Assembly: GCF_002019705.1 (NCBI RefSeq)
Contig: NZ_KV917377.1
Coordinates: 2,416,565-2,480,564 of the forward strand
DNA length: 64,000 bases
Source: Shouchella patagoniensis
GTDB lineage: Bacteria; Bacillota; Bacilli; Bacillales; Bacillaceae_D
Direction: 5' to 3'
Shown: piece after piece, positions 7,804 through 16,092 of the stretch
Position numbering within the stretch: position 1 is the stretch's first letter
Layout: every line of letters begins with the position of its first letter
The notes under the pieces: model-generated
What the model was told of the DNA's origin: nothing
Seen by the model: only the letters and a program-made list of their open reading frames with translations
The model's database searches: none
Position numbers and translations under genes: made by a program

Positions 7804-9255
7804 TTAAAACGGAAAGTCCCTTCTTCCACTCTGCACACCAACCCATTGTACTGTCGTAAACTTATCAAGTCCCCATTCGCCACCAAAGCGACCAAGCCCA
7901 GACGCTTTTTCACCGCCAAATGCAACGTGAGCTTCATCATTTACTGACTGATCGTTTACATGAATCATGCCCGTTTCAATTTGACGCGCAACTTCCATTC
8001 CTTTGAACCGGTCTTTTGTAAATACAGAGCCACTTAAACCATAAGGAGACGCATTGGCAATCTGAATGGCTTCCTCTTCAGACTGAACGTTTATAATCGG
8101 AGCCACTGGCCCAAATAGCTCTGTCTTCGCAACCTCCATGTTTTGAGTAACATTCGTTAACACGGTTGGTTCAAATACATTGTTGTCTGAAGAGCCACCA
8201 ATCTCTAAAGTTGCTCCTTCTTTGACCGCCTGTTTCACTGCTTTTGTTAAATGTTCCAACTGCCCTTCGTTTATAATCGGTCCAACGATTACATCCTTTT
8301 TCGTCGGATCCCCTGTCGGGAGCTCTTTGACACGTTGTATAAACGAAGAAACAAACCGGTCATAAACCTTTTCATGAACAATGATTCGATTAAGGGCCAT
8401 ACATATTTGCCCTTGATGCAAGAATTTGCCGAAGATCGCTGCATCTACAGCCGACTCAACATCTGCATCTTCAAGCACAAGCATCGCATTGTTCCCACCG
8501 AGTTCGAGGGTCGTTTCTTTTAAATGCTTCCCAGCAAGCTCAGCAATATGGCTACCAACTTCAGTTGATCCAGTAAATGAGATTAACTTAGGTATGGAAT
8601 GTTCCACAAATGCATCCCCAATCTCTGATCCTCTACCTACCACCACATTTAGTACTCCCGCTGGAAACCCAGCCTTCTCAAATAGAAAACCGAACAACAA
8701 CCCTGCACTAACTGGAGTGTCAGAAGCTGGCTTTAACACAGCTGTATTACCAGCTGCAAGTGCTGGTGCAATGGAGCGCATGGCCAAGTGAAATGGAAAA
8801 TTCCACGGTCCAATAATGCCAACAACTCCTTTTGGTTTCCGATAGACATAGTTTTCTTTGCCTGGATTTTCTGAAGGAAGAATTTGTCCATTCGTCCGAG
8901 TTGGGTACGACATCGACTCCTCAATGACTAACCGTGCTGAATCAATTTCAGCGTTGGCTTTTGTAACGGTACTACCTGACTCTTTTACTAGCCAATCAAC
9001 AATGATCTCTTTTTCATCTTTTAATACATGGAGTAATTTATGGAATCTGTTTCGTCTTTTTGAAGGAACTGTATTGGCCCACTCCACTTGCGCTTTTTTT
9101 GCTGCTTGATAGGCCTGATCCAAATCGTCTTCATTTGCAGACTGAATGACTCCAATTTCTTCGCCTGTATATGGATTCACATTTTTTATTGTTTTATCAC
9201 TCTGACCTGTCTTCCATTCGCCGTTTATATATTGTTTATTAGGTTGAAATGGCAT
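7804..9255 (-). CDS. NAD(P)-dependent aldehyde dehydrogenase
   Basis: A complete aldehyde dehydrogenase of about 483 residues. It shows GPWNFP (Asn of the active site, about residue 151), the FTGSTEVG cofactor loop, LELGGNN with the general-base Glu, and the catalytic cysteine in GQICMALNR (about residue 285). It oxidises aldehydes to acids; the family resembles B. subtilis YfmT-type benzaldehyde/vanillin dehydrogenases, but the substrate cannot be read from sequence. The ATG is preferred because GGGAG lies eight bases upstream; an in-frame GTG is one codon earlier. A SigB-like promoter lies about 40 bases upstream, suggesting general stress control. Confidence 0.9.
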   Translation of the reverse strand: MPFQPNKQYINGEWKTGQSDKTIKNVNPYTGEEIGVIQSANEDDLDQAYQAAKKAQVEWANTVPSKRRNRFHKLLHVLKDEKEIIVDWLVKESGSTVTKANAEIDSARLVIEESMSYPTRTNGQILPSENPGKENYVYRKPKGVVGIIGPWNFPFHLAMRSIAPALAAGNTAVLKPASDTPVSAGLLFGFLFEKAGFPAGVLNVVVGRGSEIGDAFVEHSIPKLISFTGSTEVGSHIAELAGKHLKETTLELGGNNAMLVLEDADVESAVDAAIFGKFLHQGQICMALNRIIVHEKVYDRFVSSFIQRVKELPTGDPTKKDVIVGPIINEGQLEHLTKAVKQAVKEGATLEIGGSSDNNVFEPTVLTNVTQNMEVAKTELFGPVAPIINVQSEEEAIQIANASPYGLSGSVFTKDRFKGMEVARQIETGMIHVNDQSVNDEAHVAFGGEKASGLGRFGGEWGLDKFTTVQWVGVQSGRRDFPF

Positions 9256-9298
9256 CACAAAAACTCCCTTTCTATCTATACATGTCTACTACTAATCC

Positions 9299-9324
9299 AT
9301 TCCCATTCCCCTAACCTATCAAAC
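9299..9324 (-). promoter_or_regulatory. SigB-like promoter of the aldehyde dehydrogenase
   Basis: Minus strand GTTTGA, 14-base spacer, GGGAAT. This fits the general stress SigB consensus (GTTTaa-N12-14-GGGWAW) and lies a normal distance before the gene. Confidence 0.5.
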
Positions 9325-9426
9325 AGGTGCTTTATATAAGTAGGTGGGAGTGGTTTTCTTTAAACATTAGACGAAGCAGCATCATACAAGGAAAGGCGCG
9401 ATGCCTTCCTTTTCTTTTGTGATCAA

Positions 9427-9488
9427 TAAAAAAGAGGTTCACCCCAATCGGTTCGTTTTCACGACCTTTTTGGGTATGAACCTCTCTT
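9427..9488 (-). terminator. Terminator after the 47-residue membrane protein gene
   Basis: AGAGGTTCA and TGAACCTCT pair, extended inside by CCCAA/TTGGG, and the minus-strand right arm ends in TTTTTT. Confidence 0.75.
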
Positions 9489-9504
9489 TATCTTGTCGGG
9501 ATAT

Positions 9505-9648
9505 CTAACCCCGTCTCCCATTCACCAACTGGATAATTAGAACAATTGCCGCTACAATTAGTAACAAGTTGATTAGACCGCCACCAATTCCTCCAATTAA
9601 ACCTAAAAGCCATAAAACTAAAATAACAATTAAAATTGTCCAAAGCAT
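9505..9648 (-). CDS. Small hydrophobic membrane protein, lmo0937/DUF5670 type
   Basis: A 47-residue protein beginning MLWTILIVILVLWLLGLIGG, with two hydrophobic segments (about residues 2-20 and 25-41) around a glycine-rich turn and a basic end (NGRRG). Size and pattern match the lmo0937-family membrane peptides common in Firmicutes; their function is unknown. GGAGGT lies seven bases before the ATG, and its own SigB-like promoter and terminator frame it, so it is a stand-alone transcription unit. Confidence 0.75.
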   Translation of the reverse strand: MLWTILIVILVLWLLGLIGGIGGGLINLLLIVAAIVLIIQLVNGRRG

Positions 9649-9693
9649 AAGTAAAACCTCCAAATGATTGCTTTATGTTGCATGTAAGTTACT

Positions 9694-9718
9694 ATTCCCA
9701 AAACCTCCGAAACAAAAC
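9694..9718 (-). promoter_or_regulatory. SigB-like promoter of the small membrane protein
   Basis: Minus strand GTTTTG, 13-base spacer, GGGAAT, about 45 bases upstream of the start codon. Confidence 0.55.
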
Positions 9719-9740
9719 ATAACTGAATTAAATGTTTTTA

Positions 9741-9779
9741 AAAAAGGCAGTTGAACTCTTATGGAGTTCAACTGCCTTA
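9741..9779 (-). terminator. Terminator of the SMR efflux operon
   Basis: A perfect 14-bp stem (AGGCAGTTGAACTC / GAGTTCAACTGCCT) followed by seven Ts on the minus strand, just after the second SMR gene. Confidence 0.9.
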
Positions 9780-9787
9780 CACATACG

Positions 9788-10102
9788 TTAAGATACAATT
9801 CTAAGCCCTATTACGGAAATCACAACAAGACCGATAAAAATGATACGGAGACGATCTTTTGACTCATTATAATAAATCATTCCAACTAAAGCGCTGCCGA
9901 CAGTACCAATCCCCGTCCATACCGCATAAGCGACGCCAAGAGGAATGGTTTCCATGGCGATTCCAAGCAGCCCAAAGCTAATAATAAAGCCGATCATCAG
10001 AATAGCAAAACCTTTTTTCTTTTGTCCTTGTGCAATTATTTGAATACCCGTTACGCCAACGACTTCAAATATGCCTGCAATAATTAAGAGGAACCAACTC
10101 AT
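9788..10102 (-). CDS. ykkD: Small multidrug resistance (SMR) subunit, YkkD-like
   Basis: A 104-residue protein with four membrane helices and the SMR glutamate in helix 1 (IAGIFEVVGVTG, Glu at about residue 12), plus the family segment VAYAVWTGIGTVGSALVG. It resembles B. subtilis YkkD in length and sequence. SMR pairs work as heterodimers that exchange protons for cationic drugs or guanidinium. The start is the ATG two bases after the stop of the partner gene. The pair is under a TetR gene rather than a guanidine riboswitch, so guanidinium is not assured as substrate. Confidence 0.85.
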   Translation of the reverse strand: MSWFLLIIAGIFEVVGVTGIQIIAQGQKKKGFAILMIGFIISFGLLGIAMETIPLGVAYAVWTGIGTVGSALVGMIYYNESKDRLRIIFIGLVVISVIGLRIVS

Positions 10103-10104
10103 CT

Positions 10105-10440
10105 TTATGCGCCTCCTTCTTCTCGCTGTTTGTCGCCTGTCACTAGTTTCAGTCCTAGGACACCGATAAGAAGCAGGAGAATAAATAAGATCATCCAACC
10201 ATTAATTGCCGCATTAAAAAAGAAATAGTCCACAAAAACAGTTCCTACTGTACCTAAGGCGACAAATATTGCGTATACTGTACTTGTTGGCAACACAGTA
10301 GCGGCTCGAACAAGCAATGTAAAACTAATAATAATTCCTATAATTGTCAGTCCCCATTGAAGAGGAGTACTAGCATACTTTAAACCCGTTGCCCAACCAA
10401 CTTCAAAAACACCTGCAATGACAACGAAAAACCACATCAT
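10105..10440 (-). CDS. ykkC: Small multidrug resistance (SMR) subunit, YkkC-like
   Basis: A 111-residue four-helix SMR protein with the conserved Glu in AGVFEVGWATGLKYA (about residue 14) and STVYAIFVALGTVGTV in helix 3. It resembles B. subtilis YkkC, including the LGLKLVTGD ending and charged tail. It is the first gene of a two-gene operon and is divergent from the TetR gene. A strong promoter and a palindrome lie between the two. Confidence 0.85.
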   Translation of the reverse strand: MMWFFVVIAGVFEVGWATGLKYASTPLQWGLTIIGIIISFTLLVRAATVLPTSTVYAIFVALGTVGTVFVDYFFFNAAINGWMILFILLLLIGVLGLKLVTGDKQREEGGA

Positions 10441-10473
10441 TGTAAATCAGCTCTCCTTTTAATAAACCAATAA

Positions 10474-10493
10474 ACTAACTAACGGTAGTTAGT
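10474..10493. promoter_or_regulatory. Probable TetR operator
   Basis: An inverted repeat ACTAACTAAC/GGTAGTTAGT (nine of ten positions symmetric) overlaps the -10 region and start of the SMR promoter in the gap between the SMR genes and the TetR gene. It is the expected binding site for the adjacent repressor. Confidence 0.65.
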
Positions 10494-10519
10494 ATAACAC
10501 CCTTTTCAAAATAGGGCAA
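10491..10519 (-). promoter_or_regulatory. SigA-type promoter of the SMR operon
   Basis: Minus strand TTGCCC, 17-base spacer, TATACT, with the palindromic operator overlapping the -10 box. Confidence 0.7.
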
Positions 10520-10548
10520 TACACATTTAATTAGAAAGGTTTGGTAAG

Positions 10549-11148
10549 ATGAGTACAAAAAATCGCATACTTGAAGCTGCATTGGTATCCTTTGCGAGCC
10601 ATGGATACGAAGGGACAACCCTTGCACAAATCGCAAGTGAAGTGGGCATACAAAAACCATCACTTTATAACCACTTTAAAAGCAAAAACGAGTTGTTTAT
10701 CATCCTCGCCGAAACCATTATGGATGCTCTCGTTGAAGAAATTGAAAAAAGTGCTGACAACTATAAAGATAAACAACTTGAGACTAGATTAAAAAAAGTA
10801 TTAGCAAATAGTTGTGACTTCATCCTAGAAAACCATGAAGGGATTATGTATAAACGATTCATGCTGTTCCCACCAGCCGAGTTGAAGGACAGCGTGAAAG
10901 CAATTGCAAAACGTGGCGATGAAAAAATCGATGCGGTTTTGACTGATTTATTTCAACACGGTCAAAAAGAAGGGGTGTTAAAAGAGATTCCAGAAAAGAT
11001 GTTTGCCTCTTCCTACTATTGTTTATTAGATGGTCTTTTTACTGAAAGCTTTATTTATGATCGCTCTGACTTCCAAAGACGTTTTCAAGATGCTTGGACG
11101 ATTTTTTGGTTTGGCATTTCAAAAGAGCCATACGCCCCAAATGAATAA
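10549..11148 (+). CDS. TetR/AcrR-family transcriptional repressor
   Basis: A 199-residue regulator. Residues 4-50 form the TetR helix-turn-helix (RILEAALVSFASHGYEGTT, then IASEVGIQKPSLYNHFKSK). The C-terminal ligand-binding half is unremarkable, with a DLFQHGQKEGVL helix. It is divergent from the SMR pump pair and the gap holds a palindrome over the pump promoter, so it very likely represses the pump until a toxic cation binds. The start follows a GAAAGG ribosome site. Confidence 0.9.
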   Translation: MSTKNRILEAALVSFASHGYEGTTLAQIASEVGIQKPSLYNHFKSKNELFIILAETIMDALVEEIEKSADNYKDKQLETRLKKVLANSCDFILENHEGIMYKRFMLFPPAELKDSVKAIAKRGDEKIDAVLTDLFQHGQKEGVLKEIPEKMFASSYYCLLDGLFTESFIYDRSDFQRRFQDAWTIFWFGISKEPYAPNE

Positions 11149-11156
11149 GGAAACAT

Positions 11157-11189
11157 AACAAAAGCTAGGCAGAGCGCCTAGCTTTTGTT
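11157..11189. terminator. Bidirectional terminator between tetR and guaD
   Basis: A perfect stem ACAAAAGCTAGGC / GCCTAGCTTTTGT with A- and T-rich flanks between two convergent genes; it touches the guaD stop codon. Confidence 0.85.
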
Positions 11190-11664
11190 AATACTCAATT
11201 TTTTGTGTGTACGTCGCCCACGTTTGAAATGGATCCAATCGATTTACTGTTTTTAGACCATAAAAAGGAATTTGGCGTACGTCATAATCTTTTTTGATTT
11301 CCTCGTAAATGAACGCATCATCAAAACCGACCGCCGCTGCATCTTTTTTCGTTGCCGCAAAATAAACCGCCTCTGGACGCGCCCAGTAGATTGCCCCTAA
11401 ACACATTGGACATGGTTCACAGCTCGTGTATAACGTGCACCCATCAAGTTGAAAATGCTCCTTCTGTTTACAGGCATTGCGAATGGCAACCACTTCGGCA
11501 TGCGCAGTTGGGTCGTTTGCATTTGTTACAGAATTGGTGCCTTGGCCAATAATCATACCTTTCCGATCAACGACAATTGCGGCAAAAGGACCTCCACCTT
11601 GTTTGATTGACTCTTTTGCCAAGTCGATCGTCTTTGTTAAAAAACCCGAATGAATAGGATCCAT
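11188..11664 (-). CDS. guaD: Guanine deaminase
   Basis: A 158-residue zinc-dependent deaminase of the cytidine/deoxycytidylate fold. The zinc motif HAEVVAIRNAC (His, catalytic Glu) and CEPCPMC are intact, and the C-terminal half (AAVGFDDAFIYEEI, PFYGLKTVNRLDPFQTWATY) is of the GuaD type rather than the tRNA adenosine deaminase type. It converts guanine to xanthine in purine catabolism. The ATG was chosen for its AGGGGG ribosome site; an upstream in-frame start exists but has no such site. It is monocistronic. Confidence 0.85.
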   Translation of the reverse strand: MDPIHSGFLTKTIDLAKESIKQGGGPFAAIVVDRKGMIIGQGTNSVTNANDPTAHAEVVAIRNACKQKEHFQLDGCTLYTSCEPCPMCLGAIYWARPEAVYFAATKKDAAAVGFDDAFIYEEIKKDYDVRQIPFYGLKTVNRLDPFQTWATYTQKIEY

Positions 11665-11752
11665 GTCACTACCCCCTCTAAACTGAAATACATTTAGCAT
11701 ACGAAGTGTAACCTTCTTATTCAATTACCCCGTTACCTTTTCTAACACGGAT

Positions 11753-11777
11753 GTTTATTTTATTAAAGACTGGGAAT
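11753..11777 (+). promoter_or_regulatory. SigB-like promoter of the YhfK-like gene
   Basis: GTTTAT, 13-base spacer, GGGAAT, ending about 43 bases before the start codon. Confidence 0.55.
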
Positions 11778-11819
11778 GAAATAAGACATTAGATATGAAT
11801 TAAAGGAGATGTTAAAGAG

Positions 11820-12464
11820 ATGAATGTACTTGTTATAGGAGCAAATGGCCAAGTTGGTAAACATGTCATTAAAGGCCTTGCTAAATCAGAACATAAGGCA
11901 ACAGCGATGGTTCGTAAAGAGGAACAAGCGAACAAAATGAAAGAACTTGGGGCAGACGAAGTGGTTCTCGGAAATTTAGAAAAAGATTTCAGCCATGCTT
12001 TTACCAATATAGATGCTGTGATCTTTGCAGCCGGTTCTGGAGGTTCAACTGGTGCGGATAAAACACTTGTCATTGACCTATGGGGAGCGATCAAGGCGTT
12101 TCAGTATGCCGAAAAAGCAAAGATCAAACACTTCGTCCAACTAAGTTCCATTGGAGCAGGTGATCCCGATGCACAACCAGACAATATAAAACATTATATG
12201 GTCGCAAAAGCGGTATCAGACCAAATGTTGATGGCTACATCGCTTAATTACACAATCGTTCGCCCTGGTCCTTTAACGAATGAAGCTTCCATTGGTTCAA
12301 TTGAGACTACGGACATGTTCAAAGAAATTGGCTATCGCTCCATTCCTCGGGCTGATGTTGCCACTGTGTTAATTGAATCGTTATCAACTGAATCTGCACG
12401 CGGTAAAGCATTTGAATTACTTGCAGGAGATCAAGAGATTAAACGAGCACTAGAAAACGTATAA
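11820..12464 (+). CDS. yhfK: NAD(P)-binding reductase/epimerase, YhfK-like
   Basis: A 214-residue atypical short-chain dehydrogenase. A Rossmann motif (VLVIGANGQVGKHV) starts at residue 3, followed by AAGSGG, a QLSSIGAG segment and TIVRPGPLTNE. It matches the NAD(P)H-binding YhfK family of B. subtilis in length. The substrate is unknown. AAAGGAG lies upstream at a slightly long spacing, and a SigB-like promoter precedes it, which suggests a stress role. Confidence 0.85.
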   Translation: MNVLVIGANGQVGKHVIKGLAKSEHKATAMVRKEEQANKMKELGADEVVLGNLEKDFSHAFTNIDAVIFAAGSGGSTGADKTLVIDLWGAIKAFQYAEKAKIKHFVQLSSIGAGDPDAQPDNIKHYMVAKAVSDQMLMATSLNYTIVRPGPLTNEASIGSIETTDMFKEIGYRSIPRADVATVLIESLSTESARGKAFELLAGDQEIKRALENV

Positions 12465-12472
12465 AAAATAAA

Positions 12473-12512
12473 ACAAAACGTTTGTCCTATTCATTGACAA
12501 GCGTTTTGTTTC
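12473..12512 (+). terminator. Terminator after the YhfK-like gene
   Basis: ACAAAACGTTTGTC pairs with GACAAGCGTTTTGT (one G-U) and is followed by T-rich sequence. Confidence 0.75.
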
Positions 12513-12601
12513 TATTCTTCAGCAGGTTTCCGCTTTTCAATTTGAGGTTTTTCATAAAAATCTGAGACGGTTGTTTTACGCTGCCAACTTCTCTTGTTGA
12601 T

Positions 12602-13390
12602 TCACATATAGCTTTTCTGCCTCATTCCTATATTAAGAACAATGGCTACAGCAATTAAATTCGTTAATAATGCTGACCCTCCATAACTTAAAAAAGGCAA
12701 TGCCAGTTACAGGCATAAGTCCTATTGTCATAAGGATCATTCGATAAATAAGCAGAAAGAATACACAAATCACAAATGTTGAACCGATAAAACCAAACTC
12801 TTTCCCAATCACAGCAAAAATAAAGTCTGTATGCAATTCCGGTGTCGAAGCATTTGCAGCCTGCGTACTATTTAAAAAGCCGCTCCCTAGCAACTGACCC
12901 GAGCCAATTCCTCTTGCAATGCATAACTTGAAGCATATTCCGCTGGGTAGAGCCAGCCATATATTCGTTCAAGCTGATGGTCTTCAAGAATCTTATAGTT
13001 AATCAATACATCGACATAGTTAAATAACAAATAAAAGATGCCTGCTATCCCAGCTATTGCAAGTGTTACAATTACCCCAAGCATTCTATAAGAAATTCCT
13101 GATACAAGAATGGTTCCAGCAATAATCGATGCTAGCACGAGTGCACTTCCTAAATCTGGCTGTTTGAGGACCAACAAGAATGGCGGTAATGCTACTAGCA
13201 CAATCAACCCTAACTTAATAGAGTCATGTTTCATCGTTTTCTCTGAGAAGTGTTGGTTTAATACAAAAATAAGATGGGCTAACACGAGTACGAGAATGAT
13301 TTTCATTATTTCTGATGGCTGATAGATTCCTGCACCATTATATTCAATCCATCTGCGCGCTCCGTTATGCTCATACCCCCAACATTCCAC
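12602..13390 (-). pseudogene. Decayed rodA/ftsW (SEDS) gene
   Basis: Three fragments of one SEDS-family protein (peptidoglycan polymerase RodA/FtsW) lie in different frames. The first (from 13390) runs from GARRWIEYNG through QPSE and KQPDLGSAL. The frame shifts near 12890 into GSGQLLGSGFLNSTQAANAS...HTDFIFAVIGKEFGFIGS. A stretch of some 30-45 residues is then missing between LLIYRM and GLMPVTGI, and a further frame change near 12688 leads to PFLSYGGSALLTN and the stop. The N-terminal membrane part is absent. At least two frameshifts, an internal deletion and a 5' truncation make it non-functional. It lies head to head with galE. Confidence 0.85.
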
Positions 13391-13461
13391 CTTCCATTTC
13401 CTTATTTATAGTCTTATCATACCATGTTTTTCGACAATTCAAGCTCACTTACAGGTATATT

Positions 13462-13486
13462 TTGTCACCTTTATTTCTGTTATACT
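13462..13486 (+). promoter_or_regulatory. Likely promoter of galE
   Basis: A TATACT -10 box preceded by TG at the extended -10 position, with a weak TTTTGT-like -35 region. It lies 46 bases before the start codon. Confidence 0.4.
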
Positions 13487-13531
13487 TGAGCTAACATCCA
13501 TACATACGCACTTAAATCGGAGGGGAATTTT

Positions 13532-14527
13532 ATGTCCATCTTAGTTACTGGCGGTGCCGGTTATATTGGTAGCCACACATGTGTTGAACTTCTTAATGCG
13601 AATTATGACGTTATTATTGTTGATAACTTCGACAATAGCAACGAAGACTCGGTTGCTCGAATTGAAAAAATTGCCGGCAAATCAGTTAAGTACTACAACG
13701 TAAATTTGCTTGATTTTGACTCACTTAATCATGTGTTTATGCAAAATAAGATTGAAGCTGTAATTCATTTTGCTGGGTTAAAAGCAGTTGGCGAGTCCGT
13801 GGCCAAGCCCCTTTATTATTATGAAACAAATATTGGTAGCACCCTTAATTTATGTAAAGTAATGGAAGCACATCACGTGTACAAGCTTGTCTTTAGCTCG
13901 TCAGCGACTGTTTACGGTATGCCTGATTCAGTTCCTTTAAACGAGACTGCGCCATTACGTGCTTTAAACCCGTATGGTCGCACAAAAATCATTATTGAAG
14001 ATCTTCTTCGTGATGTAGCTGCTTCCAACGAGAATTGGTGTATTTCTCTCTTACGTTACTTTAACCCGATCGGCGCCCATAAAAGTGGGCTAATTGGCGA
14101 AAACCCATCTGGTATGCCTAATAACTTGATGCCTTTTATTACTCAAGTGGCGGCAGGGGTGCGTGAAGAACTCTCTGTATTTGGCACTGATTACCCAACC
14201 GATGATGGCACATGCGTCCGTGATTACATCCATGTGGTTGATCTTGCTTTAGGTCACTTAAAGTCGCTTGAGAAGCTTGATTCTTTTACTGGTACACAAG
14301 CCTATAACTTAGGTACTGGTCAAGGGTATAGTGTACTTGAGGTTATTTCCGCATTTGAACAAGCATCAGGCATCACGATCCCTAAGAAAATGGTTGAGCG
14401 CCGCCCTGGCGACGCACCTGTTTCTTATGCCGATCCAACAAAAGCAAAGAACGAACTTGGCTGGAGTGCCAAACGCGATCTATTGGAAATGTGCGAAGAC
14501 TCTTGGCGTTGGCAATTATCTCTTTAA
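13532..14527 (+). CDS. galE: UDP-glucose 4-epimerase
   Basis: A 331-residue extended short-chain dehydrogenase with the GalE signatures: TGGAGYIGSH at residues 6-15, SSSATVYG at about residue 122, the catalytic YGRTK (Tyr at about 148) and RYFNPIGAH. It interconverts UDP-glucose and UDP-galactose (often also the N-acetyl forms), supplying sugars for exopolysaccharide or teichoic acid. GGAGGGG precedes the ATG. No other galactose gene is adjacent, so the role is probably envelope biosynthesis rather than galactose breakdown; the next gene is an LCP polymer ligase. Confidence 0.95.
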   Translation: MSILVTGGAGYIGSHTCVELLNANYDVIIVDNFDNSNEDSVARIEKIAGKSVKYYNVNLLDFDSLNHVFMQNKIEAVIHFAGLKAVGESVAKPLYYYETNIGSTLNLCKVMEAHHVYKLVFSSSATVYGMPDSVPLNETAPLRALNPYGRTKIIIEDLLRDVAASNENWCISLLRYFNPIGAHKSGLIGENPSGMPNNLMPFITQVAAGVREELSVFGTDYPTDDGTCVRDYIHVVDLALGHLKSLEKLDSFTGTQAYNLGTGQGYSVLEVISAFEQASGITIPKKMVERRPGDAPVSYADPTKAKNELGWSAKRDLLEMCEDSWRWQLSL

Positions 14528-14964
14528 CACTTCGCTTTTTTCATTCGGTGATTTCTGCTTGTCGACAAGGTCATGTAAAAACGATCTTGTTGACAAGCTT
14601 TTTTTCATGATAAACAACATACGATACTTCCCCCTTCGCTCCCTTCTTACACTTCGCTTGACATAGGCAGTTTGTGAGTCGCCCCATCTAGCTGTGAATC
14701 TTACCCTCATCTTTTTAGAGCAAGTGTCTACGTGTATACTTTCCGTGATTTGGTTTTCGAGAAGAAGTTGGTGTGCCCAGCCAAAAGGCACCAACGACAG
14801 ATGCGTTCGTTTTCAGTCCTAAGCCGTCTTTCATTATACGGTTTTTTGTTTTGAATGACGTATAGCTCCTATCAAAAGCGTTGAGACTAGAAAGACGTTC
14901 TGTTTAATTGATCCAGATAAGGGTAATAAAAAGGAAAGTAAATACGGGAGAGGACAGATTCACA
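14528..14964. other. 437-base gap with hairpins, no gene seen
   Basis: Beyond the galE terminator repeat, I see a bulged GTTGGTG/CACCAAC hairpin near 14770-14795, a weak CCGT/ACGG hairpin with a T6 tail near 14823-14848, and a TATACT near 14735. They might be a leader for the second LCP gene, but I recognise no known riboswitch. No convincing reading frame is present. Confidence 0.4.
14557..14605 (+). repeat. 49-nt hairpin repeat, copy A, acting as galE terminator
   Basis: GCTTGTCGACAAG pairs with CTTGTTGACAAGC (12 of 13) around a loop containing TGTAAAAACG, followed by T7. The same 49-base unit, 41 positions identical, recurs on the minus strand after the subtilase gene. Confidence 0.75.
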
Positions 14965-15900
14965 ATGAAATGGTATACAAAAACAATCATCGTGCTTTTA
15001 TCTGTAGGATTGTTCGCCATTGGCGCCTACGCTTTTTCTTTGTTTCAAGCTGCATCAAATGCGAATGAGGAAATGTACGAACCGCTTGAAAGCAGAACAA
15101 AGAGTGAAGGTGCTTCAGAACAGCGCGAGGCTTCAGCTTCACCTGGAGAACCACTGTCCTTTCTAATTGCCGGTGTTGATTCTCATGAAGAGGATGGATA
15201 CGGGCGCGCAGATGCTTTGCTTATTGTTACCGTTAATGCCCAAGATGAATCAATTCAAATAGTAAGCATCCCTCGTGACACAAGAGCAGAAATCGTTGGC
15301 CATGGCACGTTTGAGAAGATTAATCACGCCTATGCCTACGGAGGTGCGGATATGACGATTCAAACGGTTGAGGAGCTGTTTCACATTCCAATCGATCACT
15401 ATTTGGCAATTGATATGGATCAATTTATTGAAATGGTTGACACGCTTGGTGGCATTACGGTTGAAAACGACTTCGCTTTCTCTTTGTCAGGTCACGATTT
15501 CCCAGAAGGAGTTATTGAATTAAATGGCGAAGAAGCACTTGCTTACGTAAGAATGCGTAAAGAGGATCCAGAAGGAGATGCAGGTCGAACAAAGAGACAG
15601 CGAGATGTGCTTGAAGGGGTTATCGAAGAAGGTTTACAAGTTAGTCAAATGTCGTCTGCGCCCGATTTGTTACGATCGCTCGGGTCTACTCTTCAAACAG
15701 ACTTAACCGTATCCAAAATGGCTTCTTATGCCCAAAACTATTACCCCGCAGCATCGTCTATCTCACAAATCGAGTTAGAATTTAGCGAGGAAACCATTGA
15801 TGGTGCCTGGTATGCACTGATTTCAGAAGAGGAACGTGCTCGAGTAAGTCAAAACCTTTTAAACCATTTAGGACTAGATGAAACAACAAATTTAGAATAA
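14965..15900 (+). CDS. LytR-CpsA-Psr family glycopolymer transferase
   Basis: A complete 311-residue LCP protein: one N-terminal membrane helix (about residues 6-27), a linker, then the LCP domain (about 65-215) with SIPRDTRAEIVG, FEKINHAYAYGG, IPIDHYLAID and RMRKEDPEGDAGRTKRQRD, which hold the arginines and aspartates that bind the polyprenyl pyrophosphate substrate. It should attach a wall polymer to peptidoglycan on the outer face. The ATG after GGAGAGGA was chosen over an upstream TTG. It is a close paralog of the LCP gene at the left edge, so the strain carries at least two. Confidence 0.92.
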   Translation: MKWYTKTIIVLLSVGLFAIGAYAFSLFQAASNANEEMYEPLESRTKSEGASEQREASASPGEPLSFLIAGVDSHEEDGYGRADALLIVTVNAQDESIQIVSIPRDTRAEIVGHGTFEKINHAYAYGGADMTIQTVEELFHIPIDHYLAIDMDQFIEMVDTLGGITVENDFAFSLSGHDFPEGVIELNGEEALAYVRMRKEDPEGDAGRTKRQRDVLEGVIEEGLQVSQMSSAPDLLRSLGSTLQTDLTVSKMASYAQNYYPAASSISQIELEFSEETIDGAWYALISEEERARVSQNLLNHLGLDETTNLE

Positions 15901-16092
15901 AGAGTCTTAGTGGAGATCCAATAAGTAAGCATGTATTTGGTTGCTTATTCTCCCCTTCGGTGTGACAAGCAATAAAATCGAGGACATACTTTCACAGTTG
16001 CCTTAAATTTTTTACAGTCTAATGAATCGTTCCATGTTAGGATAGAGAAAGGCATATTTTGCCTAAAAAACAATTTTACGGAGGAACTTTTG

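Noticed and set aside
10441-10548. ykkC guanidine riboswitch before the SMR pair
   Set aside because: The gap is only 108 bases and is filled by a promoter and a palindromic operator; no riboswitch core is present.
12887-13390. Standalone small membrane protein
   Set aside because: Its sequence is a fragment of RodA/FtsW that continues in other frames, so it is part of the pseudogene.
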